A DNA stretch of 64,000 nt, taken from positions 1-64,000 of the forward strand of contig JAGFBZ010000900.1 of NCBI GenBank assembly GCA_018398805.1, given 5' to 3'. Source of the DNA: Hirundichthys speculiger. Its lineage: Eukaryota; Chordata; Actinopteri; Beloniformes; Exocoetidae. Below are positions 35,601 through 48,178 of this stretch, in pieces. The position numbers and the translations under genes were made by a program. Below the pieces are notes generated by a model. It did not search any database and was not told the origin of the DNA. It saw only the letters and a program-made list of their open reading frames with translations. Numbering within the stretch: position 1 is the first letter of the stretch; each line of letters begins with the position of its first letter.

Positions 35601-35716
35601 AAATGGACACGGGGGGAAAAAAACAGTCAGGCACACAAGGTTTGTAACTTTATTGTAAAATGAATCTGGAAATGAAATTTCAATACCTCACTGCGGAAGT
35701 AACAAAAGCAATGAGT
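32628..35716. other. No gene seen
   Basis: Short ORFs and A-rich stretches. 33712-33770 carries a weak half copy of the repeat at 49915-50132 (GATGTTTCAATGCTTCAACA). Nothing else is recognisable. Confidence 0.45.
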
Positions 35717-35720
35717 TTAA

Positions 35721-36124
35721 AGCAGTACAAAGGAAGTTCTGCAGTTTTTAGCTCAGTGGGTCCCCCTATAGATGTGGAGGTTAAGTCATTTTTTGACTAT
35801 CCCCTATTATCTCTTGCTTAGTCTATTGGTCGTCTCTCGAAGGTCTCTTCGGTCATTAGTTTCTTGAGTTTCTCAGTATGCCTGTACCATTCTGTCCACT
35901 GTAGCTCTGTGAGCTAGTTTCACCATGTTGCTGTATGAAGTAGTATCATAAAGCAACAGAGAAGAGAAAACTGGGATGGGAATGCCGAACTTACTTTGGC
36001 TGATTTTTGCTGATAACGTGGACAGGAGACCACAGGAACTGGATGACATTTCCTAAAAATGAGCAAATATTCCTTCAAATCAAATTGAAACTGACAATGT
36101 AGCATTAAAAAACGAAGTGCTGCT
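35721..36124. mobile_element. TTAA-flanked MITE
   Basis: AGCAGTACAAAGGAAG at the left faces GAAGTGCTGCT at the right. TTAA stands at 35717-35720 and 36125-36128. The TTAA target suggests a piggyBac-like mobiliser, though the ends lack the usual CCC start. A longer copy of the family, broken by an insertion, lies at 62329-63213. The shared interior includes GTGAGCTAGTTTCACCATG and AACTGACAATG-type phrases. Confidence 0.7.
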
Positions 36125-37504
36125 TTAAGAACTAAAGTTATTGAGATTGGCAGACTTTGTCATGTTTGCCTATGACACTACAATTTTTGAATCTAAAATG
36201 ATCATAAAAAGGTCACACAAGTTGAAGTGACTTGTTAATCAAAACAATTTTGATTTTTATTTATTAGAAATTTCTAGGCTAAAATATCTGCCACCTGGAT
36301 GCCTACAAAAGGGTCTCTACATGCGGTGTTAGCGCTGGTCAACTTATCATGCCTTTTTGCCTAGTTAATTAGTTTTTCCCTGACTTTAGGAAGCACATCT
36401 TTAAGTTGCCCTTTCACAATACTGGACTACTGTCTGAAGAGACAAACTTGAACTGGGTGAGAGTGCTCACTGCTAGAAGAAACTTGTCAAGGAATTCAGA
36501 GCTAGCTTCACCTGCGTGGCATCACAGGATGCTCAGGTGCTTGGCAGAAACCCATTTGTCACTTTCAAGTATGTCCACTGTACACATCTGTGGTTCATGT
36601 CTTGGGACTTTCTGTATGAAGTCAGATTGTGATAAGACATTCGAGAATAAGCTTCACAGCTGCTCTGCTAAACTGTCAATGATGTATCATCTCAGTGATT
36701 CTGGAAGCTGCACTATCCGGCGTCAACCTGTATAAACTTACAGAGGTTTCTGACACAGTTTGGCTGGCACTTAACGTTAACTATTGTGGAGCATCACTAC
36801 ACCCCCGACCAGGTAACAGTAGGCAGAGGGCCAGCCACGACAGGGGGAAACAGCGAATCCCCGCTTGGTCTGGTCATAGAGGGGAAATACATCCCCAATT
36901 TCCTGCTCCATCGGCTTGATGTGCTTCCACCTGTGCAGCCAGGTTGACAATCAACAGGTTTGGTTAAATAGACCAAGGGTCTCTTCCTCATTGTGTGGCT
37001 GGCTCCTGCAGGAGGAACTACTCTCTGTTGGGTGGTAAGTGCTGTGCCACTGTAATGTCCTCTGTAGAATATTATTTGTTGGTTATTTTGGTATACTAAT
37101 CAGGGAATTTCCTCCTCCCCTTTTAGGCATTATAGGAGCCGACACAAAGTTACATGTTGAAGTTTAAGTTGTCTACCATATGAAAACTTTTCAAATAAAA
37201 CTACACTCTGGCATGTTAAACGTTGCTTAACGCCTGTGTCTTGCTTTGACTGCAATTCATCACACTGTTTTTTTTTTACAAATGGTCAAACATTTCAGAA
37301 GTGTGTTCTCCTTACTACTATACTTTAGTGTGTGGGTGATGTTACACCTGTGCTCTAAGGATTACACATGCAAAGGAGAGTTAATTGCAACAGATAACTG
37401 TAATAACTAGGATGTTAGCGTTTAGTAGTTTGTTGAAATGAGATAATCCAGTGTAAGTCAAGCCATGCTAGCATGTTTTTGAGACCTCAGCGTATAGGGA
37501 CTAT

Positions 37505-37640
37505 TAAGTAAATGCAGTGTTTTGCACTGTCGCCTCACATTTACAACGTCCATCAGTCTAACCTCAGCTGGGGACCTGTCTTTGTGGAGTTTGCATGTTC
37601 TCAAGAGCCTGCGTGGGTTTCTCTGGTATGTAAATGGAGG
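37505..37640 (+). repeat. SINE-like repeat fragment
   Basis: CACTGTCGCCTCACA, then GTGGAGTTTGCATGTTCTC and GCCTGCGTGGGTTTCTCTGG, in the order of a very common fish SINE-like repeat. Reverse-strand relatives lie at 41930-42015 and 58955-59058. Confidence 0.6.
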
Positions 37641-38607
37641 CCAGAAATGAATATTTAATGACTGTGATCCTTGCGCCCTACGGCAGCAATACATTAAAAA
37701 CAGACATAATACTTCAGAAGCTATCGCTGCATGGGGTCAGGCTCACACTGTCGCTGAACATGGTTAAACCCTGCATCCTCCACAGATCCAGCATGAAACC
37801 CATGATTCAGTAACATGATGGCAAACCTCATTCTATATATTAATTTTATATTTCTATTGAGCCAGAACAAGGGGATTTTAGCGTCATATGGCAGTCATGC
37901 AAAACGTTGTCTTTCCAACCCAAAGCCAGTATTTTTAAACGCACCCACTGCAACATCAAAGTAAGTTTGGGAAGTGTAGATTGCAATGAGTTGGCTGGGA
38001 ATCTAAGGCCAAAGCCCCACAGAATGTGGAATGGCTGTGGTCCGGTTTTGTGCCATCCTCAGCGCAATCTCAAGTCCCACAGGGGCGCGTTTTAAAAGCA
38101 GAGCGCTTTCAAGTGCTGCGTGTTTGAACCACATTCTGACTTTACCTGAAGATTTTGGGATCATGTGACAGTTGCATGGCCGTCTTCTCAGACATGTCTC
38201 GTTTTACAATTATACGTTTGAAAAGTATGTAGTGTTCAATAAAATTAGCTTTTCAGCTTCTAAACTGAGTCTCTATACGTTATAGAAATGGCATTCAATG
38301 TACAAGTTGGCGCTCCTGCTGTTCCAGGGGTATCTTGGATTTTCATTCATGGTTCCAGCTCCATCATCCAAACCCCTCTGACTCCCAGATGCAGACTTTT
38401 TTTGCTCGCTCAATCCCGATGAACTTTTCTTTTGTGACAATTTCACAAATTGCCATCAGGCATCCCTCTGTGTAGTCTTCATGGCTGGAAAAAAAAAAAA
38501 AGGAGAAATGCATGATTCTGGGTACACATTTGTTCAAATTTTATATTTTGCAAATTTATAGAAGATTGTGGTTTGTATAATAATTTTGGGTTGACAAAAA
38601 TTTGGCA

Positions 38608-38665
38608 GGATTTTGGCCGGTGACAGCTGGAATAGGCTCCAGAAGACTTCCTTGAGCCTAAATAG
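38608..38665 (-). repeat. Fish dispersed repeat fragment
   Basis: On the minus strand it reads TCTGGAGCCTATTCCAGCTG then TCACCGGCC. It belongs with the repeat at 1128-1268. Confidence 0.5.
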
Positions 38666-38939
38666 AACTGAAGTGTGTTTAGAAAATGAAGGAATTGATA
38701 ATGACAGGTCTGGATGGGGAAAAAAGGGGAATTAACATGTGAATGCTGTGTAATCACCCGAATGTTTCTGGTAATTTGCTGTTAAAACCTTATTTCAGTA
38801 CCACTGATTAATGCTGGCACTACCATAAAAGCTTTAAATAGGATAAACAAAGTCAAATGAACATAATGTATTGAATTCATGTGGAAAATGTGATTCATAA
38901 GGGAAAAAAAATAAAAAACGAGATATGATAATTAAGGAT

Positions 38940-39349
38940 TAGGGATGCACATTTTTTATTTTTTTATTTATTTTTTATGACCGTTAGCCGAAGTCCTTTA
39001 ACAATAAATAACCGTTAACCGATAAGTCCGGGAGGGTTGGCTGACGCAATGTTGCGCGCATTGTCGTGGACGCATGCTGACACTTCTCCCGTGTATACTC
39101 TCGCGGCAATGTGTCGCCGTCAGCTTGTCGCAGAGATGCCGCCGTCACTTTTGATTTATACTTGTGCGGTCTCCGCTATGTTATTCCACGCCACAACGCA
39201 AGAGCAACAATCACGAACTAGCTAAACTAGCTAAACACCCCCTTGAGTTGACTAAATTACGTAGCTTAAAAACAAAATTGACCGTTAGTATTAATCGGTT
39301 AGTTACTGTTATCGGTTAACGGTTAAACCGTTAACCATGTGCATCCCTA
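38940..39349. mobile_element. hAT MITE, 410 bp, exact 8-bp target duplication
   Basis: The termini are TAGGGATGCACATTTTTTA and the inverse of TAGGGATGCACATGG. TTAAGGAT is duplicated at 38932-38939 and 39350-39357. Near both ends lie CCGTTAACCG-type motifs. It is the full-length reference for the truncated copy at 28531-28811. The coding-like 62-residue ORF inside has no domain. Confidence 0.93.
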
Positions 39350-39369
39350 TTAAGGATCATACTTCTACA

Positions 39370-39500
39370 AGTCCAACTTGAAGATAGCTGGATCGATCCC
39401 CAGCCCCATCATGTGCCCTGAGCAGCACACTGAACCCCAAGTTCCCACCGCTACCCCAGCCAGTCATGGTGCTGGACCCAAGCCCAGATAAATGGAAGGG
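39370..39500 (+). repeat. tRNA-like dispersed repeat fragment
   Basis: It has a degenerate B-box-like GGATCGATCCC, then AGCAGCACACTGAACCCCAA. It resembles the fish repeat that starts with a tRNA-like head and contains 'aagacactgaacccc'. A second fragment lies at 42285-42450. Confidence 0.5.
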
Positions 39501-41929
39501 TTATATCAGGGAGGATATCTGATATTTAACCTTTGTCATATTATGGAGATCAATGATCCGCTGTGGTGACTTTCTACACAGGAAAAAAAACTGAGAGAAG
39601 TTGCTTTTACTACTCTGGTGGAGTAAATAACATTTTCGCTACCAGATCTGCAGACATCTAAAAACCCGTGACTGTATATATTTTCCTTTTGGTGAACTTT
39701 ATATTTTCCTTGAGGTGCCCTAAAAAGACCAAAATCCATCCAGCTCTGATGTTGGATCTTATTACAAACCCTCGGTTTACAAAATGCCGTGCAGTTGTGA
39801 TTGAAGCATTTGGCCGCGCACTTATGAAAACCCATGTTTTTCAATGAGAACCCCGTAATCAAATGTGCTCTGTGATAAAACCACATGTGCCATCTTACAG
39901 AAAAGCTCATTCCTCTTTTCACTGCAGGCTTCCTGTTCCCTCCTGGTCTATCTTTTCTCTATCTCCCTCATGCCCTGTTCAATACTTTCTCCTCATTTTG
40001 CCTCAAAATAAGCCTCTTCTAATGTCGCTTACTAATCTCTGACTGCCGTTTCTCTTTCCTGTCCTTCTCGCTGTCATTGCACTGCACCTCTCTGCACTTT
40101 TTCCCCTCCGTCTATCCCTTCTTCCATTCATCATTAATTCATGTGATGCAGCGCAGCAGAGCCTGAGTGATACACTTCAACCATAACAAACAAGTCAAAT
40201 ATCTCCACTCAGCAGGAAAGATCTGCATGAACATGGACTGAGGTAAAAAGAGACTGGGCTAAGGAAGATTTCTCAAAATCTCATGTCTAAAACCATATTG
40301 ATGCAAGCTAAATTCTTTCATAAATAAGGATAAGAGATCAAATAATAAACTAGCTAAATTATCCAAATTCATTTCATCATCAACATCTGTTACTGCATAG
40401 TTTCTCTCCACCATTTAGATTCCCTGTTTAAAGGAAATGGCAAGTATCTGAGGAACAGCTAGTTTGTGGTGATACAGAAACATCCGTATACGTACGGTAC
40501 TTCAGCCTTCTCACAGCCCCGATTAGCAGTTAATGTGAAATCACAGCTCCAGTAAAAAGCCCTAATTCATTTCTATTTTCTGATAACTGCCTCATCAGCT
40601 TATCCTGTCCTCTGCCCAGCAGGAAGTTCTAATTTTGGGTCGCGGATTTGTTCACAGCAGTGCTGAAAGTTTGGCACGACAGGAGCAGTAACAGCACTCA
40701 TTGTTCTCCGATGGCAGTTTGCCCTTGAAGTCGAACAGCCTTACGAGACATTGACTAGCTTTCCTCCCCCGAGCGGAGCCCTGCCTCCGACTGATTTCTG
40801 CCGGCTCACGTCCGTCCTCAATGGACAGACCATTTCTGGCAGGCTGTTTTTATATTTTTGTCGTTTTGTTTTTCAAAATGCCACATTATTGAGTCTGCTT
40901 ATAGGAAAGTATTCACAAAAGCCTTGTTGAGACTCAAATGACACTCTTCCTGCATTTCCTTTTTTTTTATTCATATGTTCAAGTGTTCTGTATTTGTGGT
41001 ATGTTTAACCAGACATGTCTGCCTCTTTTTTGACTTTTACATTCTGCAATAGCACACCACTCATACACGTTATATAAAAGCCCTCAGTGATGAGAGGCAC
41101 ATATTCATGTTGCTGTCTTAGCAACCATTTTATGGCAGTTTCTGTTACATCAATCAATATTAAGGGGCATTTTTACACATTATCCCCCCCCTTGTCCCAG
41201 ACTCACACTGTATAATACAATCACTTGCCCTTAAAATAGCCTTTGCACTCAAGTGTTTTTAGAGACACATAATGTAAGACTATGATTGTAAAAGTCTGTG
41301 AGTAGGGTTGCAGCGTTGCCTTATTTCCAGCATAAACTTTCTTCAATCCCTTTCAGTGAGTTTTCTAGGCTATTATGAGCTTGGACCTGGAGCTGTAGCC
41401 ATATCCAGAGCAGTCTCACTTTAAGTTGTGAAGTAGTCAGGCATACCTCCAGGCATGCTAGGCTCTCTGAAGAGCTATGCCTCTGAGCCCCTCCAGCACG
41501 GCCCAAACAAACCCACATAACTGCTATTTCCACTCCTCCATCACCCAAATTAAACACTGTAAGCTTTAAATAAAAGCACCTTTGCGCTAAACTCCTGAAT
41601 ACTGCAGCTAAATGACTCACAACAGTAAATATAATAAAGAGCATTTCCTCCGTCCTCTGACTAACACTCCACCGTAACTGCCATCACTTCTTCTCCCTCC
41701 TCTTCCTCGTTCTCAGTGTTTTCATGTCCACTGCTCTCTCCACTACCATCATTCTCTATCACATCTTCCTCTCCCTCTACTATAAGGACAGACCTCTCTA
41801 CAAACATCAAGCATTCAGGACCTATATGAGCTTGCTAAAACTACCTTCAGCCCAGCATACAATGAAACACTCTGAGATGTTTCTCCATTTCTATTTTTTG
41901 CCAGGACATGAGCTTGTTTCACGTTCGCA
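39501..41929. other. No gene seen
   Basis: Pyrimidine-rich sequence around 39920-40130 and 41640-41790, and short ORFs. No repeats with ends or coding exons were recognised. Confidence 0.45.
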
Positions 41930-42015
41930 TACTCACATTTGCAAACTCCACACAGACAGGCCCCTGCTGAGTTTCGAACCAGGAACCTTCTTGCTGTGAG
42001 GCAGCCACCATGCTG
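41930..42015 (-). repeat. SINE-like repeat fragment, reverse orientation
   Basis: GCAAACTCCACACAGACAGG, then GAGTTTCGAACCAGGAACC and TTGCTGTGAGGCAGCCACC. It is the reverse complement of the 37505 repeat type and includes the tRNA-like GGTTCGAAACTC head. Confidence 0.65.
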
Positions 42016-42284
42016 CCTGACATTGCTACAGCATATACCTAAATAATTTCATCATATCTAAACAGGGATGAGCAGTATTTCTTTCATCTTTAACACATTA
42101 CTTCAACCTGTCTACTTTGTACAATATTTCCCTATGAAAAAATATTCACTGAAAAATACAGATTTTTAGTCAGTTGTAAAATCATAGATAATCTCACATT
42201 AAATTGATAGAATAGCCAGCATGAAGCCTATAACTTCATGCTGAAAATATAACCAGAATTGATAATATTTGTACCAGTGTTAAC

Positions 42285-42450
42285 TGGGGTGGCTGCAGTG
42301 CAGCGGGTAGAGCCAGTTATCCTTCAACTTGAATGTTGCCAGATCGATGCCGTCATGGCCCAACTGTCTCTGTGCAGCATGCTGAACCCCACATTGCCCC
42401 CGGCCACTTATACTGCCGGGCCCAAGCCCAGGTAGACTGTATAAATTGTT
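42285..42450 (+). repeat. tRNA-like dispersed repeat fragment
   Basis: A tRNA-like head (GTGGCTGCAGTGCAGCGGGT, then AGAGCC) is followed by CCAGATCGATGCCG in place of a B box, and then GCATGCTGAACCCC. It is too degenerate to be a tRNA gene. Confidence 0.5.
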
Positions 42451-43103
42451 GCTGTCTTTTCTTAACTTCCCTTTTCTTGCTTTAATGAAACTTGAACCAT
42501 TTTTATATTATTAGTGTGTATGGATTATGACAAAATATAGTAGAGAACACAGTATGGAAACAACTGTACAACTGTGCTCAGATGGTGTGCAACATTTGGG
42601 AAATTTTCCAGTATGTAACTGATCAGTGCACCTTGGGCACCATATCCCAAAATGCAATGCACAATTAAAGTAGAGCCCAGTCAGAACAGCTACGTGACCG
42701 GCGTCCAAATGTACTGTAGTATAGTTGTTTTTAGTGTGGCATACTACGTACTAACAATGACCTTTGGACCGGTACGGAGTATAAACTGGAAGCTGTAGGC
42801 ACAGGACGTAAAATGCAGTTTCACAAATGGCCTCAGATTTTTGTTAGCTTAGCTGACGCGGTGCTGCTGCATCAGTCACTTGGTTCTGCTAGGAGTCGTC
42901 ATAAGTGAAACTGAGCAGCGAAGAACTAAACGATTCTGAACAAAGCTACAACCATGAGAGGGACATTAGACCCAGACCCCAAAAATATCTTTATTTATTC
43001 AGAAAATGTAGTTAACAGTTATAATTTAAAGAGAGAAAATATTTCCAATAAAGGGCCTTTCCTCTCTTTTGCCCTTGGGTAGTCAGTTCCTCTCCCTCCC
43101 ACT

Positions 43104-44137
43104 TAGGGATGGGAATTGATAAGAATTTTCCAATTCCGATTCCATTATCGATACTGTTCAACGATTCAATTCTTTATCGATTCTCTTATTGATTCTAATT
43201 TGGGGAAAAAGGAAAACTAACAGTTTTATTAGCATCAAATTTTTTTTACTTAGAAATCACGCGCTTACAAACTCAACAGCGAGGTCAAAAGAGGCCCAAA
43301 GATAACGTGTTAACTGATGTAATATATAACTGTGCAAATACACGTATTAACATTTTACTAACAGATTTTTCCTAATAGAAATAAAATAAATCTCATTTTT
43401 AAAAGGCTATATGAGCTCACTATGCACTTAAAATTAACAATAAAGAAAGATAAATACTATCAAATACAACGGAACAGTGCATAGTGCAAATCTGCAAATA
43501 CTATGAAGAATTAACAATTCTTTTGCAGAAAAATAAGCATGTCTGCCAGCCTCTGAACCAGCCAGACTCTCTCTCTCGTCACCGTCATCTTCTAAATGTA
43601 ATGCAGAAGGCATTAGTTTAATAGCATAGCGTTAATGTTATAGCGTGTTTTACAAAGAAGCACATAGGCAGCGGGATAGCTACTTACCAGAGTTGCCTTC
43701 CGTAGTAACCGCAGCTTGGCTACTGCTGGGTTGAGATCCATCAGTCCGAAGCGCATAAAACACTTGTTATCGCATGTTGTGTGTTCAAATGTTTCTGAAT
43801 GTTAGTCGTGTTCCCTCCCGACGCTGTTATCTCCACTTTACAATGACTGCAAGTTGCCTTGTTGCCATCTTTCTTTGTGAAGTGAAGCCAAACTTTGGAG
43901 CGTTTGAACCTGGTGGGCGCCATTGTTGTTTACAACTCCAATGCGCGTGCTAAACCGACATAACTTAATCACGTAAGTGCTTTCCGGAATTGACTGCGTA
44001 ACTTGCGTAAATTACGTGAGATTCGTGCTGGTTGGAATCGATAAGAGAATCGCTAGATAAACTGCCAAACAATTCCAAGGAATTGAAACACACGGAATCG
44101 GTTCTCTACAGGAACCGGTTCTCGATTCCCAAGTCTA
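43104..44137 (-). mobile_element. hAT (ZBED1-like) element, 1,034 bp, exact 8-bp target duplication
   Basis: The left end is TAGGGATGGGAATTGATAAG and the right end complements to TAGACTTGGGAATCGAGAAC. CTCCCACT is duplicated at 43096-43103 and 44138-44145. The terminal parts are rich in ATCGATTC and GAATCGATAA motifs. It keeps the 5' transposase exon on the minus strand and lacks the catalytic domain, so it cannot move on its own. Confidence 0.93.
43741..43923 (-). CDS. hAT transposase first exon with intact BED zinc finger
   Basis: The 60-residue frame starts MAPTRFKRSKVWLHFTKKDG at 43923 and continues KATCSHCKVEITASGGNT, then IQKHLNTQH. It matches the BED finger of ZBED1/Ac-like hAT transposases. 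The aromatic W and F lie near the start, then come C-x2-C (CSHC) and H-x4-H (HLNTQH), all present. BED fingers bind DNA, usually the transposon's own subterminal sites. The frame ends ITSVLCASD at a stop, with no catalytic exon following. A short BED-only peptide is possible. Expression is unknown. Confidence 0.7.
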   Translation of the reverse strand: MAPTRFKRSKVWLHFTKKDGNKATCSHCKVEITASGGNTTNIQKHLNTQHAITSVLCASD

Positions 44138-44559
44138 CTCCCACTGCCACGCACTTGGAGATGGCCACAGAATATAAAAGTGTTATACATGCACACTCAC
44201 TACAGTTTTGCATTTTTATTGCTGTTCAGAACAATTTTCATCATCTTCCTCAGACATGCAGTGAACTCTAAAGTGGAGGACAGACATTACGAGAGAGTAT
44301 AACATGATTAAAAAAAACAGTTTTTCTAAACCTAACCAAATTGTAGATGCCTAAACCTAAGTGAAGAGCAGAAAATGGTTTAAAAGGTACTATTTTGGAT
44401 TGTCAGGAAATTAAAGTGACATTTTTAATGTGTTCGTCTTTGAAACATAAACATGTCCTGTCATTTAACTTTCTTGTTAAAGCTTTCTTTGGGATACAAA
44501 TGTATCGCAGTGACAGTAGGGGTGACTGCTTGGACAATGGACAGTTTAACACCGGTGAG

Positions 44560-44992
44560 TAGGGCTGTAGCGATACACTAATCTCACGATACAATACATG
44601 ATATTCGACTCACGATACAATATATATTGATATTCATCTTAAAATACATTTACATCATTTTCTGATTTTTAAAGGGACAAAGTGATTTTGGTGACCTCTT
44701 GTAAGTGTTCCAATGACTTTGTTTGAATTAATTAAACTGAAAGCATCAATTACACATTATGTGGCTGACAGGCAGCTTGCAAATGCTGGACAAAATGAAT
44801 AAAAGATTTGTTGAGAAAAATAATTTCATTTATTTAAACAGTGTAAATTGTTGCTTGCAAGCTTTTAAAAGTGGGACACTGGGGTTTTGAAAGAAGCTTA
44901 GAATATCAATACCCAGAGCTGAAAAATCGATACTCTCTGGGGAAATAAAATATTGATATATATCGCAGAATCGATAAAATCGGTCAGCTCTA
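44560..44992. mobile_element. hAT MITE, 433 bp, 8-bp target duplication with one mismatch
   Basis: The left end TAGGGCTGTAGCGATACAC and the right end, complemented, TAGAGCTGACCGATTTT are inverse. CCGGTGAG (44552-44559) and CTGGTGAG (44993-45000) flank it, with one base different. The interior carries ATCGAT- and ATATTGATAT-type motifs and no transposase. Confidence 0.85.
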
Positions 44993-45000
44993 CTGGTGAG

Positions 45001-48000
45001 GTCAAAAAACTGAAAGGAATGCAGTCCTTTTTTAATGTAAATCATTGATTCAGTAATTTTGGGATTTATTTTTACAGCAGTGTTACGTCTTGACCTCTAT
45101 TGATGTAGATAGCAAAGAAGAACTTTTCTGCGTGATAACAAACTAGTTTGAACTTTTCTCTTTGTACATAGCCTTCTTCTGTATGGTCATGAAACACACG
45201 GTTTTGGATTTCTGAGAAAGAGCTCTGACAAAAATACCCCAGTTCATGAAATACAAGTTATGCTGTTAATGTCACCGCTTTGTTGTGGGGTGCACTTGTT
45301 TTACTTCACAGCATCCTCTCCAGACTGTTGGTGGTTAACTCAGTGGAACAGATTGCTTGCCAACATGGATCAAACCAGTAAACGGAGATCATATATCATC
45401 ATAATGGTGCTATTTGGAAGCGAATGAGGGCTTTGTCTTGTTTTAGGATGGCTGACCACTTGATGGCTACGTAGTTTTAGTCATTTGTCTTAGGCTAATG
45501 TAAACAGATTCAGTTAGAAGCAAATGCTCCAAATATCATGTAATCTCTTGTTTTATAATTGATGTTAGAAATAATCAGCTTATTTGTTAGAAAAAAAAAT
45601 CTAGACAGGTCAGTGTATAGAGAAATAATTAGTCCCCTAAACACAAGTTGTAAGCATGCATTGAAATAAAACTTATGACACTATACAATTTCCTTACCTT
45701 CATTAGAGACAGACAAGAGATTGACATTAAAAGGATGACATTAAAAAAAAAAAAACTTTTTAACATCTCTAAATACATTTAATTTCAGGAAGTGAAGTTT
45801 AACTATATGCATTATAATAAATGCAAATCAAGTGCCCTATCTGTCGCATAATAAGTGATAATAAGAATCCTGTCCGAGTCCCTCGAGTGCTGCGAGCCGT
45901 AGGTGTCAAAGACTTCCCATTCAGGGATTCACCTATGCAAACTGGATGCCCTGACACTTTTAATATGTTCACTGCACTTTAGAAACTTTCCCCTTACTAC
46001 TCTGATATTTGTTTCGGATATTTAGGTAACATTTAATTGCACATCTTGGAAAAAAAATGTTACAACGGTTTCTTAAAACGTGTTTAAAGAAAGCAGACTT
46101 TGCACGACCGAGTTTTGGAAATAAACCTTCAAAGAGATTTTCCTCATTATCATTAGAGCAAGACTGAAATCAAGGTTCCACGACATCTTGATGCATTTTG
46201 TACAGCTGTTTTGTGCTTATGCTAAGAGGACAGCAGTCAGTGTTCGCTTTATGTTTATAAAATAGTGAAAAAGGTTTAGATAACTGGTTCTGTATGCATT
46301 CCTCTTTATTTATCGTCATTTCAGCTCCCAGGTCATTCTTAAGATCAGTGTTCTGTGTTTAACCAGTTTTCTCATCCAACTGTTTGAGAAATGTCAATGA
46401 GCATGTCTTCCTAAATGTCAAACTCTTGTTGAAAGTGCTGATGACGATTATATTGATCACTAAAATGACTAACGAGGCCGTGTGAGAGTTTTGACAAATC
46501 CACCAGGAGAGTCAGTGACTGATTGTCCCGACTGAACTGCTGAAGTTTGTTGAGACTGCAGTTGCTAAAAACGTGACGTTTCAATGAATATTCTGTAAGT
46601 GCTGAAAGTATTGACCTTCCCTGCGTTGCATTGATGACTGGCCAATCGAAATGATTTCAGTTTCACCCCGTAGTCCATTAGTCAGTAGAGAATAAGCAGC
46701 TTCTCCCATTGAATCTCTGTTGAGGCCATATAAAGAGCCTGATTTGAATTATGTTTTAAATAATGTTAAACTCATCATCCACTAAATGCGAGAAGGAAAG
46801 ATGTGGATGTCAGGTTTGTGGGCTGACCTTTTATGTTTAAAACATTTGTCTTGTGTCCAGGGTTGTTAATGGGAACATAATATTGGAGAGTGTTTTCTAA
46901 CAGCTCCATTAGTCTTTTAGTCTTTTTTTTGGTTAGCGATTTGCTTTATTATCTCCAAATGATCATTAAACTATGTTTGTACCCTCATTATTTAAATTCA
47001 CCTTCAAATTTTCTTCTCTGTCTGCTCTTCATTGTATTCAGTGCGGCATCAAAACTAATCACATAATTGTCGAAGAAACCTTCTGATCAACGGAGCATGT
47101 GTGCATATTAGCGAGTTGGTGCAAAAACAGTTTATTATTTTAATTAAGATCTGTCACTGCTGTCACCCTCTATAAAATGTGTCTGCGTGTTTTTGCAACG
47201 TGCCATTCATTTTGCCACAACTGCGCCGTTGGGGCCAGCGAAAGAATAATTGAATGAGATAGAAATAATTGGTCAATGTAAATGAATTAAAATACCTCTT
47301 TTTGAAGAAAAAGAAATGAAGAGGAATAACATCAGGAGTAAAACAGTTTTTACAGTTATTTTGAAATCCAGTCACAAATCTGATTAATTACACATCACAG
47401 GCTGGATAGATTTAATTTGAAGTTCAGAAATGCTCAAAAGTTTGAAGAGCGATAGATGAGAAATAATGCATAATGGTTGGTGATGTGGTGGATTAAGAGC
47501 CGTAAATGAGTCCTGACAACTAATTAGTTGCTGATTACATTCTGAAATAGATGACACCGGAAAAAAAAGTCTTTATAGCGTGATACATGTTATTTAAAAC
47601 AAAGAATGCACTTAACCTGTTGATCTATACCACAACAAAATGTTATTTTGGAAATGTATGAGAATTTTCATCTAAATTCTGTCCAAATCTGTACACGCAA
47701 TGTTGTGTTACTTTCAAATTATTTCTTATTCACGATACAACATATTTTTCACTTCTAGCATTTTTTTGTCATGTGTTGACTCTCAGGCCTGGGATATATT
47801 AAGCGTCTGTTTACACACAACTTCCTGTTAAGTAAACCTTTCTTCCTTTTGTTCTCCATGGGCAACAAGTGTAATACTGCTTTTAAATTTTAAAATAAAA
47901 GCACTACCGATGCAGAATTGCGAGAAACCAAAAACAAACTGGCAGGGAACTGTAAGAATTAGCTTAAAGATTTAAGTGCACATTTAGCTGTTTAAGACAT

Positions 48001-48178
48001 AACTTTATTGTTTTTAGGAATGTTGGCTGTCTTTAGATTTTATGACTGAGCCCCCAGTTTTGTTATCTTTTAAATTCTTGCTTGGTTTTTTTATGACCTA
48101 AAAGGTGGAATTTGGTGTTTACAACTGGGATCCGTCCCTCTGAAATGTTTTGTGGCTTGCACAGATAAACACATTTTT
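45001..48178. other. TE-poor island, candidate conserved non-coding DNA
   Basis: Over about 3.2 kb no transposon end or repeat family was recognised, unlike the rest of the window. The AT-rich stretch 47080-47310 has a dense set of homeodomain-type cores, including TTATTATTTTAATTAAG and GAATAATTGAATGAG then AATAATTGGTCAATG. No coding exon was found. Confidence 0.35.

Larger units (their letters stand above)
36129..38939. other. No gene seen apart from short repeats
   Basis: Only short ORFs without domains. A SINE-like fragment at 37505-37640 and a dispersed-repeat fragment at 38608-38665 are listed separately. Confidence 0.45.
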
